A stretch of 64,000 bases of DNA from Mycobacterium stomatepiae (GCF_010731715.1 NZ_AP022587.1:6076001-6140000); one strand, 5' to 3'. Shown: positions 27,906-36,858, counted from the first letter of the stretch. Notes: generated from the letters alone by a model not told the origin. Translations and numbers: made by a program.

Positions 27906-28583
27906 ATGGTAAGGCCCAAGGTCGCGTTGATTTCGCGGCGCAAGGTTCTCGAGGCGGCGCTCACCATCATCGACGAAGACGGTCTGGCGGGCCTGAGCAT
28001 CCGCCGGCTGGCCGACGTGCTCGGTGTGAACGGCGCGTCGCTCTACCATCACTTCGAAAACAAAGACGAAATTCTGTTTGGTGCAACGGAATTAGCGCTC
28101 AGCAAGGTTCGCACGCCGGAGAAGTCGGACGACGACTGGCGGCACTGGCTGTCTCAAAACGCGCGCAATCTCCGCAATGCGCTGCTCGAACACCCCGGAC
28201 TGGTGCCCCTGGTTGTGTCCAAACGCTCGCTCGGGATGGGCTTTCGGATGCTGGACACGTCGGCGGAACGGTTGATGGCCGAGGGCGTACCCAGCGCGGC
28301 GGTGATGCCTCTGCTCGACGCGCTCGAATTGTTCGCCATTGGGAGCGCCCTGCATGACACCCAAGGCTATTCGCCTGAAAATCAGCACGACGTCGACTCC
28401 GACAAGTACCCGGCGTTGGCCAAGGCGATGTCGGAGAGCGGTCTGTCCTCTGAAGAGATCTTCGATCTCGTGACCTCGAGCATCCTGGACGCTGTCGACG
28501 CCGCGATCAAGGTGCGCCAGGCCAGGTGGCTGCCGGCGGCCCAGGCCGACGGCGAAACTAACGGCCGCGGAAGGCTGGCTTAG
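27906..28583 (+). CDS. TetR/AcrR-family regulator (candidate for the family A regulon)
   Basis: The 225-residue protein has an N-terminal TetR helix-turn-helix (LSIRRLADVLGVNGASLYHHFENKDEI) and a TetR_C-like ligand domain. It starts 67 bases after the acyl-CoA ligase and lies inside the block of ACCAAAC-N3-GTTTGGT operators, with a half-site before its own start. I infer it is the repressor of that regulon, with an acyl-CoA or pathway intermediate as ligand. GGAAGG precedes the ATG. Its 3' end overlaps the converging crotonase by 26 bases. Confidence 0.85.
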   Translation: MVRPKVALISRRKVLEAALTIIDEDGLAGLSIRRLADVLGVNGASLYHHFENKDEILFGATELALSKVRTPEKSDDDWRHWLSQNARNLRNALLEHPGLVPLVVSKRSLGMGFRMLDTSAERLMAEGVPSAAVMPLLDALELFAIGSALHDTQGYSPENQHDVDSDKYPALAKAMSESGLSSEEIFDLVTSSILDAVDAAIKVRQARWLPAAQADGETNGRGRLA

Positions 28584-29344
28584 CCTCTGGCCCATGCGCG
28601 AGGAGCGTTTCGACGCCAATCGCGGCATCTTCGCTGCCGAGCACCGGTCCTGCCAGGTCGGGGGTGGCGGCGTCGGCGGCCGCGGTCCCGCGATCGCGGG
28701 CGAGCGCGATGATTTGCTTGGCGATTCCGGTGGCCATCGTCGGTCCCGCCGCGAGCTCCGCGGCGAATTCGCGTGCTCGGGCCAGCAACTCGGGTCCCGG
28801 AAGCACCCTGTCGACAACACCCCAGTCGTTCAGCACCGACGAGCCATAGGTGCGCCCGGTGACGACCATCTCTGTTGCGTGCGCTACTCCCGCGCGTGCC
28901 ACCAGACGTTGGGTGCCCCAGGCGGCGGGCGTGATGCCTACCCGCGCCTCGACAAGTCCCATGCTCGCTTCCGCGGCCGCCCAGATGAAGTCGCACGCCA
29001 ATGTCAGCTCGAGGCCGATGGTGAGATTCAATCCGTGTACCACGGCGACGGTGGGCAGCGGCAACTGCTCGATCCGCTGAATCAGGCCCAGCAGGCGGCG
29101 ACTGAACGCGGGTGCCGGCCGCCGCGTCCATAGCGGTGAATTGCTGCGCCTGCACCCCGGCGCAGAAAACCTTGCCTTCGGCCCGCAGGATCAGCGCACG
29201 CACGCCGTCCGGAAGATCGTCCAGGACGGCGTCGTACGCGTCGGCGACTTCGGGGGTGAATAAGTTGAGTGCTGGCGCGGCCCATACGATCTCGGCCACG
29301 TCGCCGTCGCGGTCCAGCCGAAGATCGCCGTGCCGGATGGTCAT
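28558..29344 (-). pseudogene. Enoyl-CoA hydratase, frameshifted
   Basis: From ATG 29344 the first frame gives MTIRHGDLRLDRDGDVAEI and the oxyanion loop GKVFCAGVQAQQF. Near 29096-29106 the frame shifts; the other frame continues LLGLIQRIEQLPLPTVAVV, HGLNLTIGLELTLACDFIW and SMGLVEARVGITP to a stop at 28558. One extra base or two missing bases explain it. The parts add up to a normal crotonase of about 260 residues. A family A operator is 31 bases upstream, so it belongs to the island's regulon. Confidence 0.8.
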
Positions 29345-29374
29345 GTGCGGAGCGTACTGACGTCCGACGCAGTT

Positions 29375-29393
29375 AATCAAGCACTGTTTGTAT
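29375..29393. promoter_or_regulatory. Family A operator (site 7, degenerate)
   Basis: AATCAAGC-ACT-GTTTGTAT: the core CAA-GC-ACT-GTTTG resembles site 3, with three mismatches in each half. It lies 31 bases upstream of the crotonase start. Confidence 0.45.
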
Positions 29394-29418
29394 AACCGGG
29401 CCCGGTGGCAATGGGGTC

Positions 29419-30222
29419 TCAGCGGGGGAATTGCCCGTCGTCGACCTTGACGATGGTCCCGGTGACGAACTCCGATGCCGGCGCGGCCAGGTAGAGCAGC
29501 GTGCTGTCGAGTTGGGCCGGATCGCCGATGCGCTTACGCGGCAGGTCGTCGGTGAAATCGCCGACCCGTGCGATCCGGCCTTCCATCATCTCGGTCATGA
29601 ATGCGCCGGGCGCGATCGCGTTGACGTTGATCCCGTAGCGGACCCACTCGACAGCGAGCACCTCGGTCATCCGGTTGATGGCCGCTTTGGTCACCGAGTA
29701 GAGCGCGGCCCCGTCGCCCTGGTAGTGATATGCGCCCATCGACGAAAGGTTGATGATCCGCCCCGGTGACTTGGCGGCGATCAGGCGCCGGGCCACCTCG
29801 CGGGTCAGCACGAACGGTCCGCGCAGGTTCGTATCGATGACGGCATCGATTAACTCCAGCGACATCCGATGTGCCCGTTGGGCATCGGGGATCGCGGCAT
29901 TGTTGACCAGCGTGGTTATCGTCCCGAATTCCTGCTCGGCGCGATCTAGCGCGTCACCCAACCCGGCGGGCCGCGACATGTCCATCGTCACCGCCATACA
30001 ACGCTGCCCGCGTTCGTTGATCTCCCTGGCGACCTGCTGCAGGCGCTCGAGGCGGCGGCCGGTCACCACTACGGCCGCGCCGGCGTCGGCGAGCACCTCC
30101 GCGAAGCGGTGGCCGAGTCCGGCGCTGGCGCCCGTCACCAACGCCACTTGGCCACTTAGGTCGACCGGGTCGTGCGCACGCGGAAATCTGTTGGGCGGGT
30201 TCATGATGGGCACCATTGCCAT
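29419..30222 (-). CDS. Short-chain dehydrogenase/reductase
   Basis: The 267-residue classical SDR has TGASAGLGHRFAEVL, NNAAIPD, the Ser in NLSSMGAY and the YSVTK Tyr/Lys pair, ending VTGTIVKVDDGQ. It lacks the mycofactocin-type insertion, so it probably uses free NAD(P). ATG 30216 is an alternative start with better spacing from GAGAGA. It is divergent from the acyl-CoA dehydrogenase pair; an 18-21-base inverted repeat lies between them. Confidence 0.9.
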   Translation of the reverse strand: MAMVPIMNPPNRFPRAHDPVDLSGQVALVTGASAGLGHRFAEVLADAGAAVVVTGRRLERLQQVAREINERGQRCMAVTMDMSRPAGLGDALDRAEQEFGTITTLVNNAAIPDAQRAHRMSLELIDAVIDTNLRGPFVLTREVARRLIAAKSPGRIINLSSMGAYHYQGDGAALYSVTKAAINRMTEVLAVEWVRYGINVNAIAPGAFMTEMMEGRIARVGDFTDDLPRKRIGDPAQLDSTLLYLAAPASEFVTGTIVKVDDGQFPR

Positions 30223-30313
30223 TTCTCTCGTCGTGCTGGGGCCGAGCGGGCTACCCCGAGGCGCCAGCCTAGTGGCTTTAGGTTACTGTCTTCCTTTGCG
30301 GCCCGGGTGGTCA

Positions 30314-30334
30314 TTTGAGACGTCCAAACTCAAA
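30314..30334. promoter_or_regulatory. Family C operator (site 1)
   Basis: TTTGAG and CTCAAA form a perfect inverted repeat around the 9-base spacer ACGTCCAAA, 46 bases before the acyl-CoA dehydrogenase and upstream of the divergent SDR. Related elements are at 33667-33683 and 40564-40577. Confidence 0.55.
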
Positions 30335-30380
30335 ATGTTAGGGTGGCGTCCGTGCGCCACTCGGAGACGGGCCCGCGGGC

Positions 30381-31529
30381 ATGACAGACACTGCCTCTAT
30401 GACGGAACATGATCTGCGAGCCGACGTCGATGCGACGCAGCGGCTCGCCGCGCTGCGTCAACAGGTGCGTGAGCTGACCTCTTCCTGGCTGGCTGAGGGT
30501 CGCTACACGCCCCGCAGCGACTGCTGGCTGCGCTCCTTCGATCTTGATTTCAGTCGGGCGCTCGCTGAGCATGGGCTCATCGGCATCACCTGGCCGGTGG
30601 AATTCGGCGGCGGCGGGCTCGACGCTCGCTCGCGCCTTGTCGTCACCGAGGAGCTGCTCCGTGCCGGAGCGCCCGTCGCGGCGCACTGGATCGCCGATCG
30701 TCAGATTGGTCCGGCCATCTTGCGCCACGGCACCCCTGAGCTGCAAAAAGAATTGCTGCCGGGCATCATCCGCGCCGACTACATCTTCTGTTTGGGCATG
30801 AGTGAGCCGGAGGCCGGCTCGGATCTGGCGGCGGTGCGCACCATCGCGAAGAAGGTTGACGGCGGTTGGTCGGTTACCGGCCGCAAGATTTGGACCAGTG
30901 TTGCGCATCGCGCGACGCACGCCTATCTGTTGGCTCGCACCGATGCCAGCGGCAAAAAGCACGAAGGCCTGTCGGAATTCGTCGTGGACATGTCCACTGC
31001 CGGGATCGAGGTTTCGCCGATAGTCGACATGTCGGGCGAGCACCATTTCAACGAGGTCACTTTCACCGATGTCTTTGTTCCTCAGGATCGTCTGCTGGGG
31101 ACCGAGGGAAACGGCTGGCGTCAGGTCGTCGAGCAGCTGTCATTCGAACGCGGCGGTCCCGAGCGGGTGTTGAGCACGTATCCGCTCCTGGCCGAAACGA
31201 TCGGTCATCTGCGCAAGACCTCTGATGATCGTCACGATGTGGAGCTCGGCGCGCTGGTCGCGCGTCTGGCCACGCTGCGGCGACAATGCTGGGAGATCGC
31301 CAACGCCATGGATGCTGGGCGCGCGCCTGTCGTGGAGGCGGCGAGTTTGAAGTATCTCGGCACGGAGTTCGAGAACGACGTGATCGAATTCGCCCGACGA
31401 GTGGGGCTGCCGACCTCGCGCACCGATCCATTGGCGGAGGCGCTTTTGGCCTCACCCGGGTTCACCCTTCGCGGCGGCGCCTCCGACGTCCTGCTTTCGA
31501 TCGTGACAAAAAGCGAGACCAAGCCATGA
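30381..31529 (+). CDS. Acyl-CoA dehydrogenase, subunit 1 of a pair
   Basis: The 382-residue protein has the FAD/acyl block CLGMSEPEAGSDLAAVRTI, KIWTSVAHRA and a late ERGGPER segment, where alternative-type FadE enzymes place the catalytic Glu. Its C-terminus (RGGASDVLLSIVTK) lacks the usual EGT Glu. The next, shorter FadE-like gene overlaps it by ATGA; such pairs form alpha2beta2 enzymes in mycobacterial steroid side-chain oxidation. The substrate may therefore be a bulky CoA ester. Confidence 0.88.
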   Translation: MTDTASMTEHDLRADVDATQRLAALRQQVRELTSSWLAEGRYTPRSDCWLRSFDLDFSRALAEHGLIGITWPVEFGGGGLDARSRLVVTEELLRAGAPVAAHWIADRQIGPAILRHGTPELQKELLPGIIRADYIFCLGMSEPEAGSDLAAVRTIAKKVDGGWSVTGRKIWTSVAHRATHAYLLARTDASGKKHEGLSEFVVDMSTAGIEVSPIVDMSGEHHFNEVTFTDVFVPQDRLLGTEGNGWRQVVEQLSFERGGPERVLSTYPLLAETIGHLRKTSDDRHDVELGALVARLATLRRQCWEIANAMDAGRAPVVEAASLKYLGTEFENDVIEFARRVGLPTSRTDPLAEALLASPGFTLRGGASDVLLSIVTKSETKP

Positions 31530-32518
31530 GTGAATTCGCCCGCGAATTGACGGATCTCATCAGGAACCTCGCAGCCGACGCCGGGGATGCGGGCTCGGTA
31601 TGGGGCCAGGTGTGCGAGCTCGGCCTCGCCGGAATCGGAATGCCCGAAGACAAAGGCGGTTCGGGCGGTAGCCTGGCCGACCTGGTGGTCGTCGTTCGGG
31701 AGTTGGCACGCGCCGGGCTGAGTACCCCGATCGTCGAGGCGTCGACGACCTCGTATTCCGCGGACGCGGCGGTGGCCGGTGAGAGTTTCGACACGATCGT
31801 CGTAGCTCCGGACCTGGATGTCCCGTCAAAAGCCGTCACCGCCAACTTTATTCAAGTCCCCTTCGCCGACCGGGCCGACGGGCTGGTGATCGTGACCGCA
31901 TCCTCGGTGGTGAGCGTACGGCTGGCGGGGGAATCGGTCACCGTAGAGCCCGGCCACGACATCGCCGGGCTGCCCGACGCGCGGGTGAGCCTGGCCGGCG
32001 CGTCCGTCGCACATCTATCAGGCGGACCCGGCGCCGCGCAGGTCCTCAACCGACTGGCGCTCGCACGGTCGGCCTCCCTGCTCGGGACTGCTTGGGGGGC
32101 TTACGAACTCACCCGTAAGTATGTGACAGAGCGCGAGCAGTTCGGTGCGCCGCTGGTGAAGATCCCCGCCGTGTCGACCGCGCTGGCGCAAATGGCCGTG
32201 CGTACCAGGTTCGCCCAGTCGGCGCTCGACCGGGCAACGGCGGCATGCGCGGATGTTCACACACCCGAGACACGCAGGTTCGGCGCGGTGTCGGCGGCTC
32301 GCATCACCGCGGCCACCGCGGCGACCCTGGTGGCACGGACCTCGCACCAACTGCACGGGGCAGTGGGCATCACCGCCGAGTACGGCCTGCATCGCTACAC
32401 CAGCAAGTTGTGGGCACTGCGAGACGCCGACCAGTCGGAATTCGCCTACAGCCGCCGACTCGGGGCACGGGTGCGAGACGAAGGCGAAATTGAGCTGTGG
32501 GAAAGCATCTCGGCATGA
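31526..32518 (+). CDS. Acyl-CoA dehydrogenase-like protein, subunit 2 of a pair
   Basis: The 330-residue FadE homologue is short in its middle region, where the FAD-facing beta domain is reduced (no TEPxxGS motif), but keeps the C-terminal helical domain with TEREQFGAPLVKIPAV and HQLHGAVGITAEYGLHRYT. Overlap by ATGA with the preceding FadE gene points to a heteromeric enzyme with split active sites, like ChsE-type dehydrogenases. A crotonase follows after 37 bases. Confidence 0.86.
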   Translation: MSEFARELTDLIRNLAADAGDAGSVWGQVCELGLAGIGMPEDKGGSGGSLADLVVVVRELARAGLSTPIVEASTTSYSADAAVAGESFDTIVVAPDLDVPSKAVTANFIQVPFADRADGLVIVTASSVVSVRLAGESVTVEPGHDIAGLPDARVSLAGASVAHLSGGPGAAQVLNRLALARSASLLGTAWGAYELTRKYVTEREQFGAPLVKIPAVSTALAQMAVRTRFAQSALDRATAACADVHTPETRRFGAVSAARITAATAATLVARTSHQLHGAVGITAEYGLHRYTSKLWALRDADQSEFAYSRRLGARVRDEGEIELWESISA

Positions 32519-32555
32519 CCGGCCGCGTTGCCGGCGACACTTCAGGAGGCAAGCA

Positions 32556-33320
32556 ATGACTGACACCGTCCTGGTCGAGACCGCGGATCGGATCATGGTG
32601 ATCACGATCAACCGTCCGCAAGCCAAGAACGCGATTGACAGCTCGGTCGCAGCCGGTATCGCCGCCGCGATCGACGAGCTCGAGACGCGCGACGACCTCA
32701 CGGCGGCCATTCTGACGGGTGCCGATGGAACATTCTGTGCCGGAATGGATCTCAAGGCTTTCCTCAGAGGTGAGTCGCCTTCCATCCCGGGTCGCGGGTT
32801 TGCCGGGCTTACCGAAAGTCCGCCGACGAAACCGTTGATCGCGGCGGTAGAGGGCTGGGCGCTGGCGGGTGGCTGTGAACTGGTCCTGAGTGCGGACATA
32901 GTGGTGGCCAGCACGGCTGCCAAATTCGGTCTGCCGGAAGTCAAACGGGGTCTGGTCGCCGCGGCCGGGGGGTTGCTGCGGCTCCCGAAGGCGTTGCCCT
33001 ACTCCCTGGCGATGTTGACCGCGTTGACGGGCGAACCGATCACGGCTCAGGACGCCGAGCGCCATGGGCTCGTCGCCGCGCTCACCGAGCCAGGCGAAGC
33101 ACTGGCCACGGCGCGCGAAGTCGCGACCAAGATCGCCGCGAATGGACCACTGGCCGTCAAGGCGACCAAGAAGATCCTTGCGCATCAAAGCAACTGGACC
33201 GATCTCCCCGCGTTCGAGTGGCAGCTTGCAATCACCTCGGAGGTGCGGAAGTCGGCCGACGCCAAGGAGGGGGCGCTGGCCTTTGCGGAGAAGCGCGCCC
33301 CACAGTGGCAGGGCAAGTAG
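32556..33320 (+). CDS. Enoyl-CoA hydratase (crotonase)
   Basis: The 254-residue protein has the oxyanion loop GTFCAGMDLKAF, the second loop EGWALAGGCELVLSADIVV and the catalytic-type Glu in GLPEVKRGL. AGGAGG (32544-32549) precedes ATG 32556. It is the last gene of the FadE pair unit and should hydrate the enoyl-CoA they make. Confidence 0.92.
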   Translation: MTDTVLVETADRIMVITINRPQAKNAIDSSVAAGIAAAIDELETRDDLTAAILTGADGTFCAGMDLKAFLRGESPSIPGRGFAGLTESPPTKPLIAAVEGWALAGGCELVLSADIVVASTAAKFGLPEVKRGLVAAAGGLLRLPKALPYSLAMLTALTGEPITAQDAERHGLVAALTEPGEALATAREVATKIAANGPLAVKATKKILAHQSNWTDLPAFEWQLAITSEVRKSADAKEGALAFAEKRAPQWQGK

Positions 33321-33326
33321 GGATTC

Positions 33327-33602
33327 CTAACCCCCGCTTTGGCCGACACGCGGTTGGCCGGGCCCGCCCTGCCTGGTGTCAGACTGTGTGAAAGTGCTCT
33401 GCCCACCGGTGGGCCCATTGGGATCTTGGGTCAGATCAATGTCGTGGTCAAGGTCGGGCATCATGGGTACCATCCGACAGATCGGATTGAACATCGAGTG
33501 ACAGGGATCGTCGCCGGGATCCGCATCGGCGGGAACCGCGAAATTGAGACCGGTCACCACCGTGCCCAACACAACGATCGCGGCCTTCCGCAAGGTGGGC
33601 AT
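33327..33602 (-). CDS. Small secreted protein
   Basis: The 91-residue protein has a Sec signal peptide (MPTLRKAAIVVLGTVVTG, cleavage near ADA-DP) and a short mature part with two cysteines (PCHSMFNPICRMVP) followed by PDLDHDIDLT and a low-complexity Gly/Gln/Thr tail. This cysteine and DLDHDIDL pattern recurs in mycobacterial secreted peptides of unknown function. A family C element lies 65 bases upstream. The fold should hold one disulfide; no enzymatic motif is visible. Confidence 0.8.
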   Translation of the reverse strand: MPTLRKAAIVVLGTVVTGLNFAVPADADPGDDPCHSMFNPICRMVPMMPDLDHDIDLTQDPNGPTGGQSTFTQSDTRQGGPGQPRVGQSGG

Positions 33603-33666
33603 GATGCCATCCTCCCCGTCGTCTCAGTAGCAGGCCGACCTTCTCTATGAGATCGCGCCAGTATAT

Positions 33667-33683
33667 TGAGACGCTAAATCTCA
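33667..33683. promoter_or_regulatory. Family C operator (site 2)
   Basis: TGAG and CTCA flank a 9-base spacer, ACGCTAAAT, in the same architecture as 30314-30334. It is placed to control the secreted peptide gene. Confidence 0.5.
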
Positions 33684-33703
33684 CACAACCCCCGATGTGC
33701 GAG

Positions 33704-34456
33704 CTATGTCGATGTGGTTTCGCGTGCTAGCGACTCGTGGCTGGGAGCCTCCGCGCCGGCCTGAGCGTCGCGCGCTTCGGAGTTGATGGCCTTGATCAGC
33801 CAGGTCGTCGTGACGATGAATAGTGCCGTGAACACCGTTGCGGGCATCCAGAAAACGAACAGGCCATTCCAGGCGAATGGGCCGGATTTGAAGAACGGAA
33901 GCACGGTCGCCGGTGTGAACATCAGTTCTACCCAGATGAGGAAATAGGCCAGCCAGCGCGGGAATAACGGCTGCGGCCTCGGATCCGACAGGATCGCGAA
34001 GGCGAACGAGAAGAACTGGGGCATGAACGGCGTCCACGGCATCACCAGAATGATCCAGCTCATGTCGTTGAACAGCAACGTCAGCTCGGGGGAGCGGTCG
34101 GGACGAAACGCGGTGACCGCGAATAAGAGCGCCGGCAGCAGAAACGTCACGCACCCGAACGCCCCGCCGACCAGTTGCGCGTTGACGACAGTGGGATGCA
34201 CCCCGGGGATCCGCCGAATCTGCCCGGAGATCACGGCGGTGAACCACACGTAGAACATCGAGCTCAAGAAGATGAGCCCGGCGCCCAACCGGATGCCGGC
34301 GGTGTGGGCCTGGTAGTGAGCGACAATCTGGGCCGCGGACATGCCCGGGGACAGGGGCGGTATGAATCCGGCGGAGACAAAGCCGCCGAAGAACAGCAGC
34401 AGGCAGATGATGGCGCTGAACGCGCAGAACCGCTGAAAAGCCATCTGAGCGTTCAT
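33704..34456 (-). CDS. FPRW/GPFAWNG-family membrane protein (copy 2)
   Basis: The 250-residue protein has about six membrane segments with the family landmarks FIPPLSPGMSA, IRLGAGLIF, AFRPDRSPELT, FPRWLAY and FFKSGPFAWNG. It starts 2 bases after the stop of the APH-like gene and is the last gene of a three-gene minus-strand operon: DUF7064/7065-like, APH-like kinase, membrane protein. The strict FPRW and GPFAWNG motifs suggest a conserved site facing one side of the membrane; function is unknown. Confidence 0.82.
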   Translation of the reverse strand: MNAQMAFQRFCAFSAIICLLLFFGGFVSAGFIPPLSPGMSAAQIVAHYQAHTAGIRLGAGLIFLSSMFYVWFTAVISGQIRRIPGVHPTVVNAQLVGGAFGCVTFLLPALLFAVTAFRPDRSPELTLLFNDMSWIILVMPWTPFMPQFFSFAFAILSDPRPQPLFPRWLAYFLIWVELMFTPATVLPFFKSGPFAWNGLFVFWMPATVFTALFIVTTTWLIKAINSEARDAQAGAEAPSHESLARETTST

Positions 34457-34458
34457 AT

Positions 34459-35577
34459 TTACTGTCCTCGATTACCAATGAAGCTTGTCGTTGCGCCAGT
34501 GGGTGCCGGCAAGTCAAGCAGCTTCGCCACCAGCTGACTTGCCGGATTGCTCTGTGCCATCGGGGAGTCCGGCGGCAGTAGTCCGGCGCCGATCATCATG
34601 TGCGCGGCGCGGCACATCAGGATGGACAGCCGGGTGCCGGCCAGGACTTCGTAGTAGTCGAGGTTGCGCAGCGTGTGACCGGTCGTCCGCTGGTAGTAAT
34701 CGATGGTTTCGGCGTGGTCGGGGATACCCTCCGGCAAGGGGAGACCGACACCCTCGGTGTGGTGGCGCATCAAGAACAACCACCAGCCGAGCTCTTGTTC
34801 GCGGCTGGCCAATACCAACATCTCCCAGTCGAGCACACCCACGGGGGCAAGCTCGTCGGAGAAGATGATGTTGCCCACCCGGGCGTCGCCCCAGTTCAGC
34901 ACCTTTTGTTCGGCGCCGGCAGGACGGTTCTCGTCGAGCCAGCGCAGGGCCGCTTCGATCGTCGGGTTCGGCTCGCCCTCGGCGGCCCACTCGAATGTGT
35001 GTCGCCACTTAGCCAGGCCCGCGTCGAGCCCGCTGTGGTTCTCGGGGGTGTCGAGGAAGTCCAGCCCCACGGTGCGCCAATCGACATCGTGGATCTGAGC
35101 CAGCACGTCGAGGCTGTTGTGCCACATCTGGCGTCGCTGATCCGGTGTCAGATCCAACACCCAGCCGGCCGCGGTGAAGGGCGGATCGTCGGCGGGGATG
35201 CGACCGTCGATCCGTTGCATCACCAGGAACGGCGAACCGAAGACGGACGGATTCTCCTCGAAGTAGTACACCTGAGGCACCGGTACCGGCGAATGGTCGG
35301 CTAACGCCTTGATGACGGCCGCTTCCTTGCTCAGGTCATAGTCGGGAAACACGCCAGGCCCGTCGGGTTGCACCCGGGCAACCATGCCGCGGGTCTGTTC
35401 ACCATCGGCATCACGCCAGCTCGCCGTGAAAAGTACGGTCTCATTGGATAACCCGCCTGCTCCGGGGACCTGGACGTCGGTCACGGTGATGTCCTGTGCA
35501 TCGGGATGCTTCGAGGACAGCCAATCAGCGAGCCGCTTCGCGGCCAACTCGGTGTCGATAACGTTTTTCAGGGCCAT
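34459..35577 (-). CDS. APH-like phosphotransferase family protein
   Basis: The 372-residue kinase-like protein has a glycine-rich N-lobe (PGAGGLSNET), the catalytic loop NWGDARVGN and the metal motif GVLDWEM. The first His of the usual HGD is replaced by Trp, common in this mycobacterial subgroup. The family includes the kinase domain of ACAD10/11, which phosphorylates 4-hydroxyacyl-CoA before elimination, so a hydroxylated lipid is a plausible substrate; drug phosphorylation is not implied. GAGGAGAAAG precedes the ATG. It sits between a DUF7064/7065-like gene and membrane protein copy 2. Confidence 0.88.
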   Translation of the reverse strand: MALKNVIDTELAAKRLADWLSSKHPDAQDITVTDVQVPGAGGLSNETVLFTASWRDADGEQTRGMVARVQPDGPGVFPDYDLSKEAAVIKALADHSPVPVPQVYYFEENPSVFGSPFLVMQRIDGRIPADDPPFTAAGWVLDLTPDQRRQMWHNSLDVLAQIHDVDWRTVGLDFLDTPENHSGLDAGLAKWRHTFEWAAEGEPNPTIEAALRWLDENRPAGAEQKVLNWGDARVGNIIFSDELAPVGVLDWEMLVLASREQELGWWLFLMRHHTEGVGLPLPEGIPDHAETIDYYQRTTGHTLRNLDYYEVLAGTRLSILMCRAAHMMIGAGLLPPDSPMAQSNPASQLVAKLLDLPAPTGATTSFIGNRGQ

Positions 35578-35619
35578 CGCTTTCTCCTCTTTCAGTCAAT
35601 GTGTCGATGAGACAACGCG

Positions 35620-36666
35620 TTATGAGTGCGAGGCCGCCAACGCTCGGCGATTCATCATTTGCTGGTATTTGTCGAACCAAATCTCTTGATACGTGGAGTG
35701 AGTGGTTCGGCCGTGCTCGTCGGTCCAGCGGTACACGCTGTCGTGGAACGATGTGCTGGGCCAGGCCGGCAGGGGTGCGCACGCGATCGCTTCACCCTGG
35801 AACCGATATACCTCGCCGTGCTCGTCCTCGGCGGTGATCTCTTGGCGCATGGGGAGGTGAATGCGCGGGTGATACTCGAAGACGTTGCGCCGCACCCATT
35901 TGATCGATCGGGTCTCCTCGCCACGCTGAATCCAGGCGTAGTGATGTGAAGGGCGATCCCCGACCTCATACAGCCCGGCCCAGGCGGGGTCGGTATCCAA
36001 CGGTTCGAAACTGATTTGGTTGAAGATGAGGTCGGGGCCGAAGTACATCGGTGACCAGCCGACGGGCGGAACCGGTACCGCACCACGGCGTTCCACCCGG
36101 ATCTGGCGCCAGGAGCGGTCGCGCGGTGCATAGCAGTCCACCGGATAGGTTGTGCCCTCCAACACCAATTCGCCGGTCATGTGCATGAACTGCTCGGTGC
36201 CGCCCGGTTCGCGTGCCACGTCGTGATGGTCTTCCTCGCCCGGCATCACATGTCCCCGGGCCAGCAGCGGAGTCACCGCTTCGGCGACCACGTCGACGGA
36301 GGCAGCCCCGTCTGCGCTGCGATAAGTGATCCGTGCGGTCCGGCCCGGGTCGATGAAATCGATCGTCAGCCCGTTGTCGGTGGTAATCGTGCTGCCTTCG
36401 ATCCGCGGCCACGGCATTGTGATCTCGTAGTCGAGGAAAGCCATATCGGTGTGTTCGACATTGTCGGTGCCCTGGAAGATGCAGACGCCACCCTGCGACA
36501 GCGGAAAAGCTGGCTGGTAGCGCACGTAAAGGAACGCACCGATTGCCGCTTCGGGAACGGAGAAACCGAAGTAGTGGGTGTGGATCAGATGCGGATCCCA
36601 TTGCTCGCCGGCGGCCGGCATCGGCAACAGCAGGTCGGTGTCACCGGAATGTGTGCCAAGTGCCAT
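35620..36666 (-). CDS. DUF7064/DUF7065-like protein
   Basis: The 348-residue protein shows the family layout: an N-terminal segment with WDPHLIHTHYFGFSVPE, beta-rich middle, the RDRSW block (CYAPRDRSWRQIRVE) near the centre and a C-terminal beta domain. Related proteins are at 10425 and 61064. The fold is reminiscent of CrtC/AttH proteins that hydrate or bind isoprenoid lipids; that link is tentative. It heads the operon with the APH-like kinase and membrane protein copy 2, and is divergent from a TetR gene. Confidence 0.72.
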   Translation of the reverse strand: MALGTHSGDTDLLLPMPAAGEQWDPHLIHTHYFGFSVPEAAIGAFLYVRYQPAFPLSQGGVCIFQGTDNVEHTDMAFLDYEITMPWPRIEGSTITTDNGLTIDFIDPGRTARITYRSADGAASVDVVAEAVTPLLARGHVMPGEEDHHDVAREPGGTEQFMHMTGELVLEGTTYPVDCYAPRDRSWRQIRVERRGAVPVPPVGWSPMYFGPDLIFNQISFEPLDTDPAWAGLYEVGDRPSHHYAWIQRGEETRSIKWVRRNVFEYHPRIHLPMRQEITAEDEHGEVYRFQGEAIACAPLPAWPSTSFHDSVYRWTDEHGRTTHSTYQEIWFDKYQQMMNRRALAASHS

Positions 36667-36858
36667 GCGTGGTTCGCTCCTATGCCTTGACGGTTTGGGG
36701 AGGTGCCGAGTCCGTGGGCGATCCCGAGAATGCTTTGGGCTTGTGCCACAACGTCTCCGACTCCGGGTGTGTCGGCTCGTCGCGACCGCGCATCGTCACA
36801 TCGCCGCTCCGTCAGCTGTGAGCCAGTTCACCCCCGTGGGGTTAAACTAACAAAATAT

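Noticed and set aside
13962..29393. Family A sites as KstR or KstR2 operators of cholesterol catabolism
   Set aside because: Those patterns as I know them (TAGAAC..GTTCTA; AAGCAAG..CTTGCTT) do not match ACCAAAC-N3-GTTTGGT.
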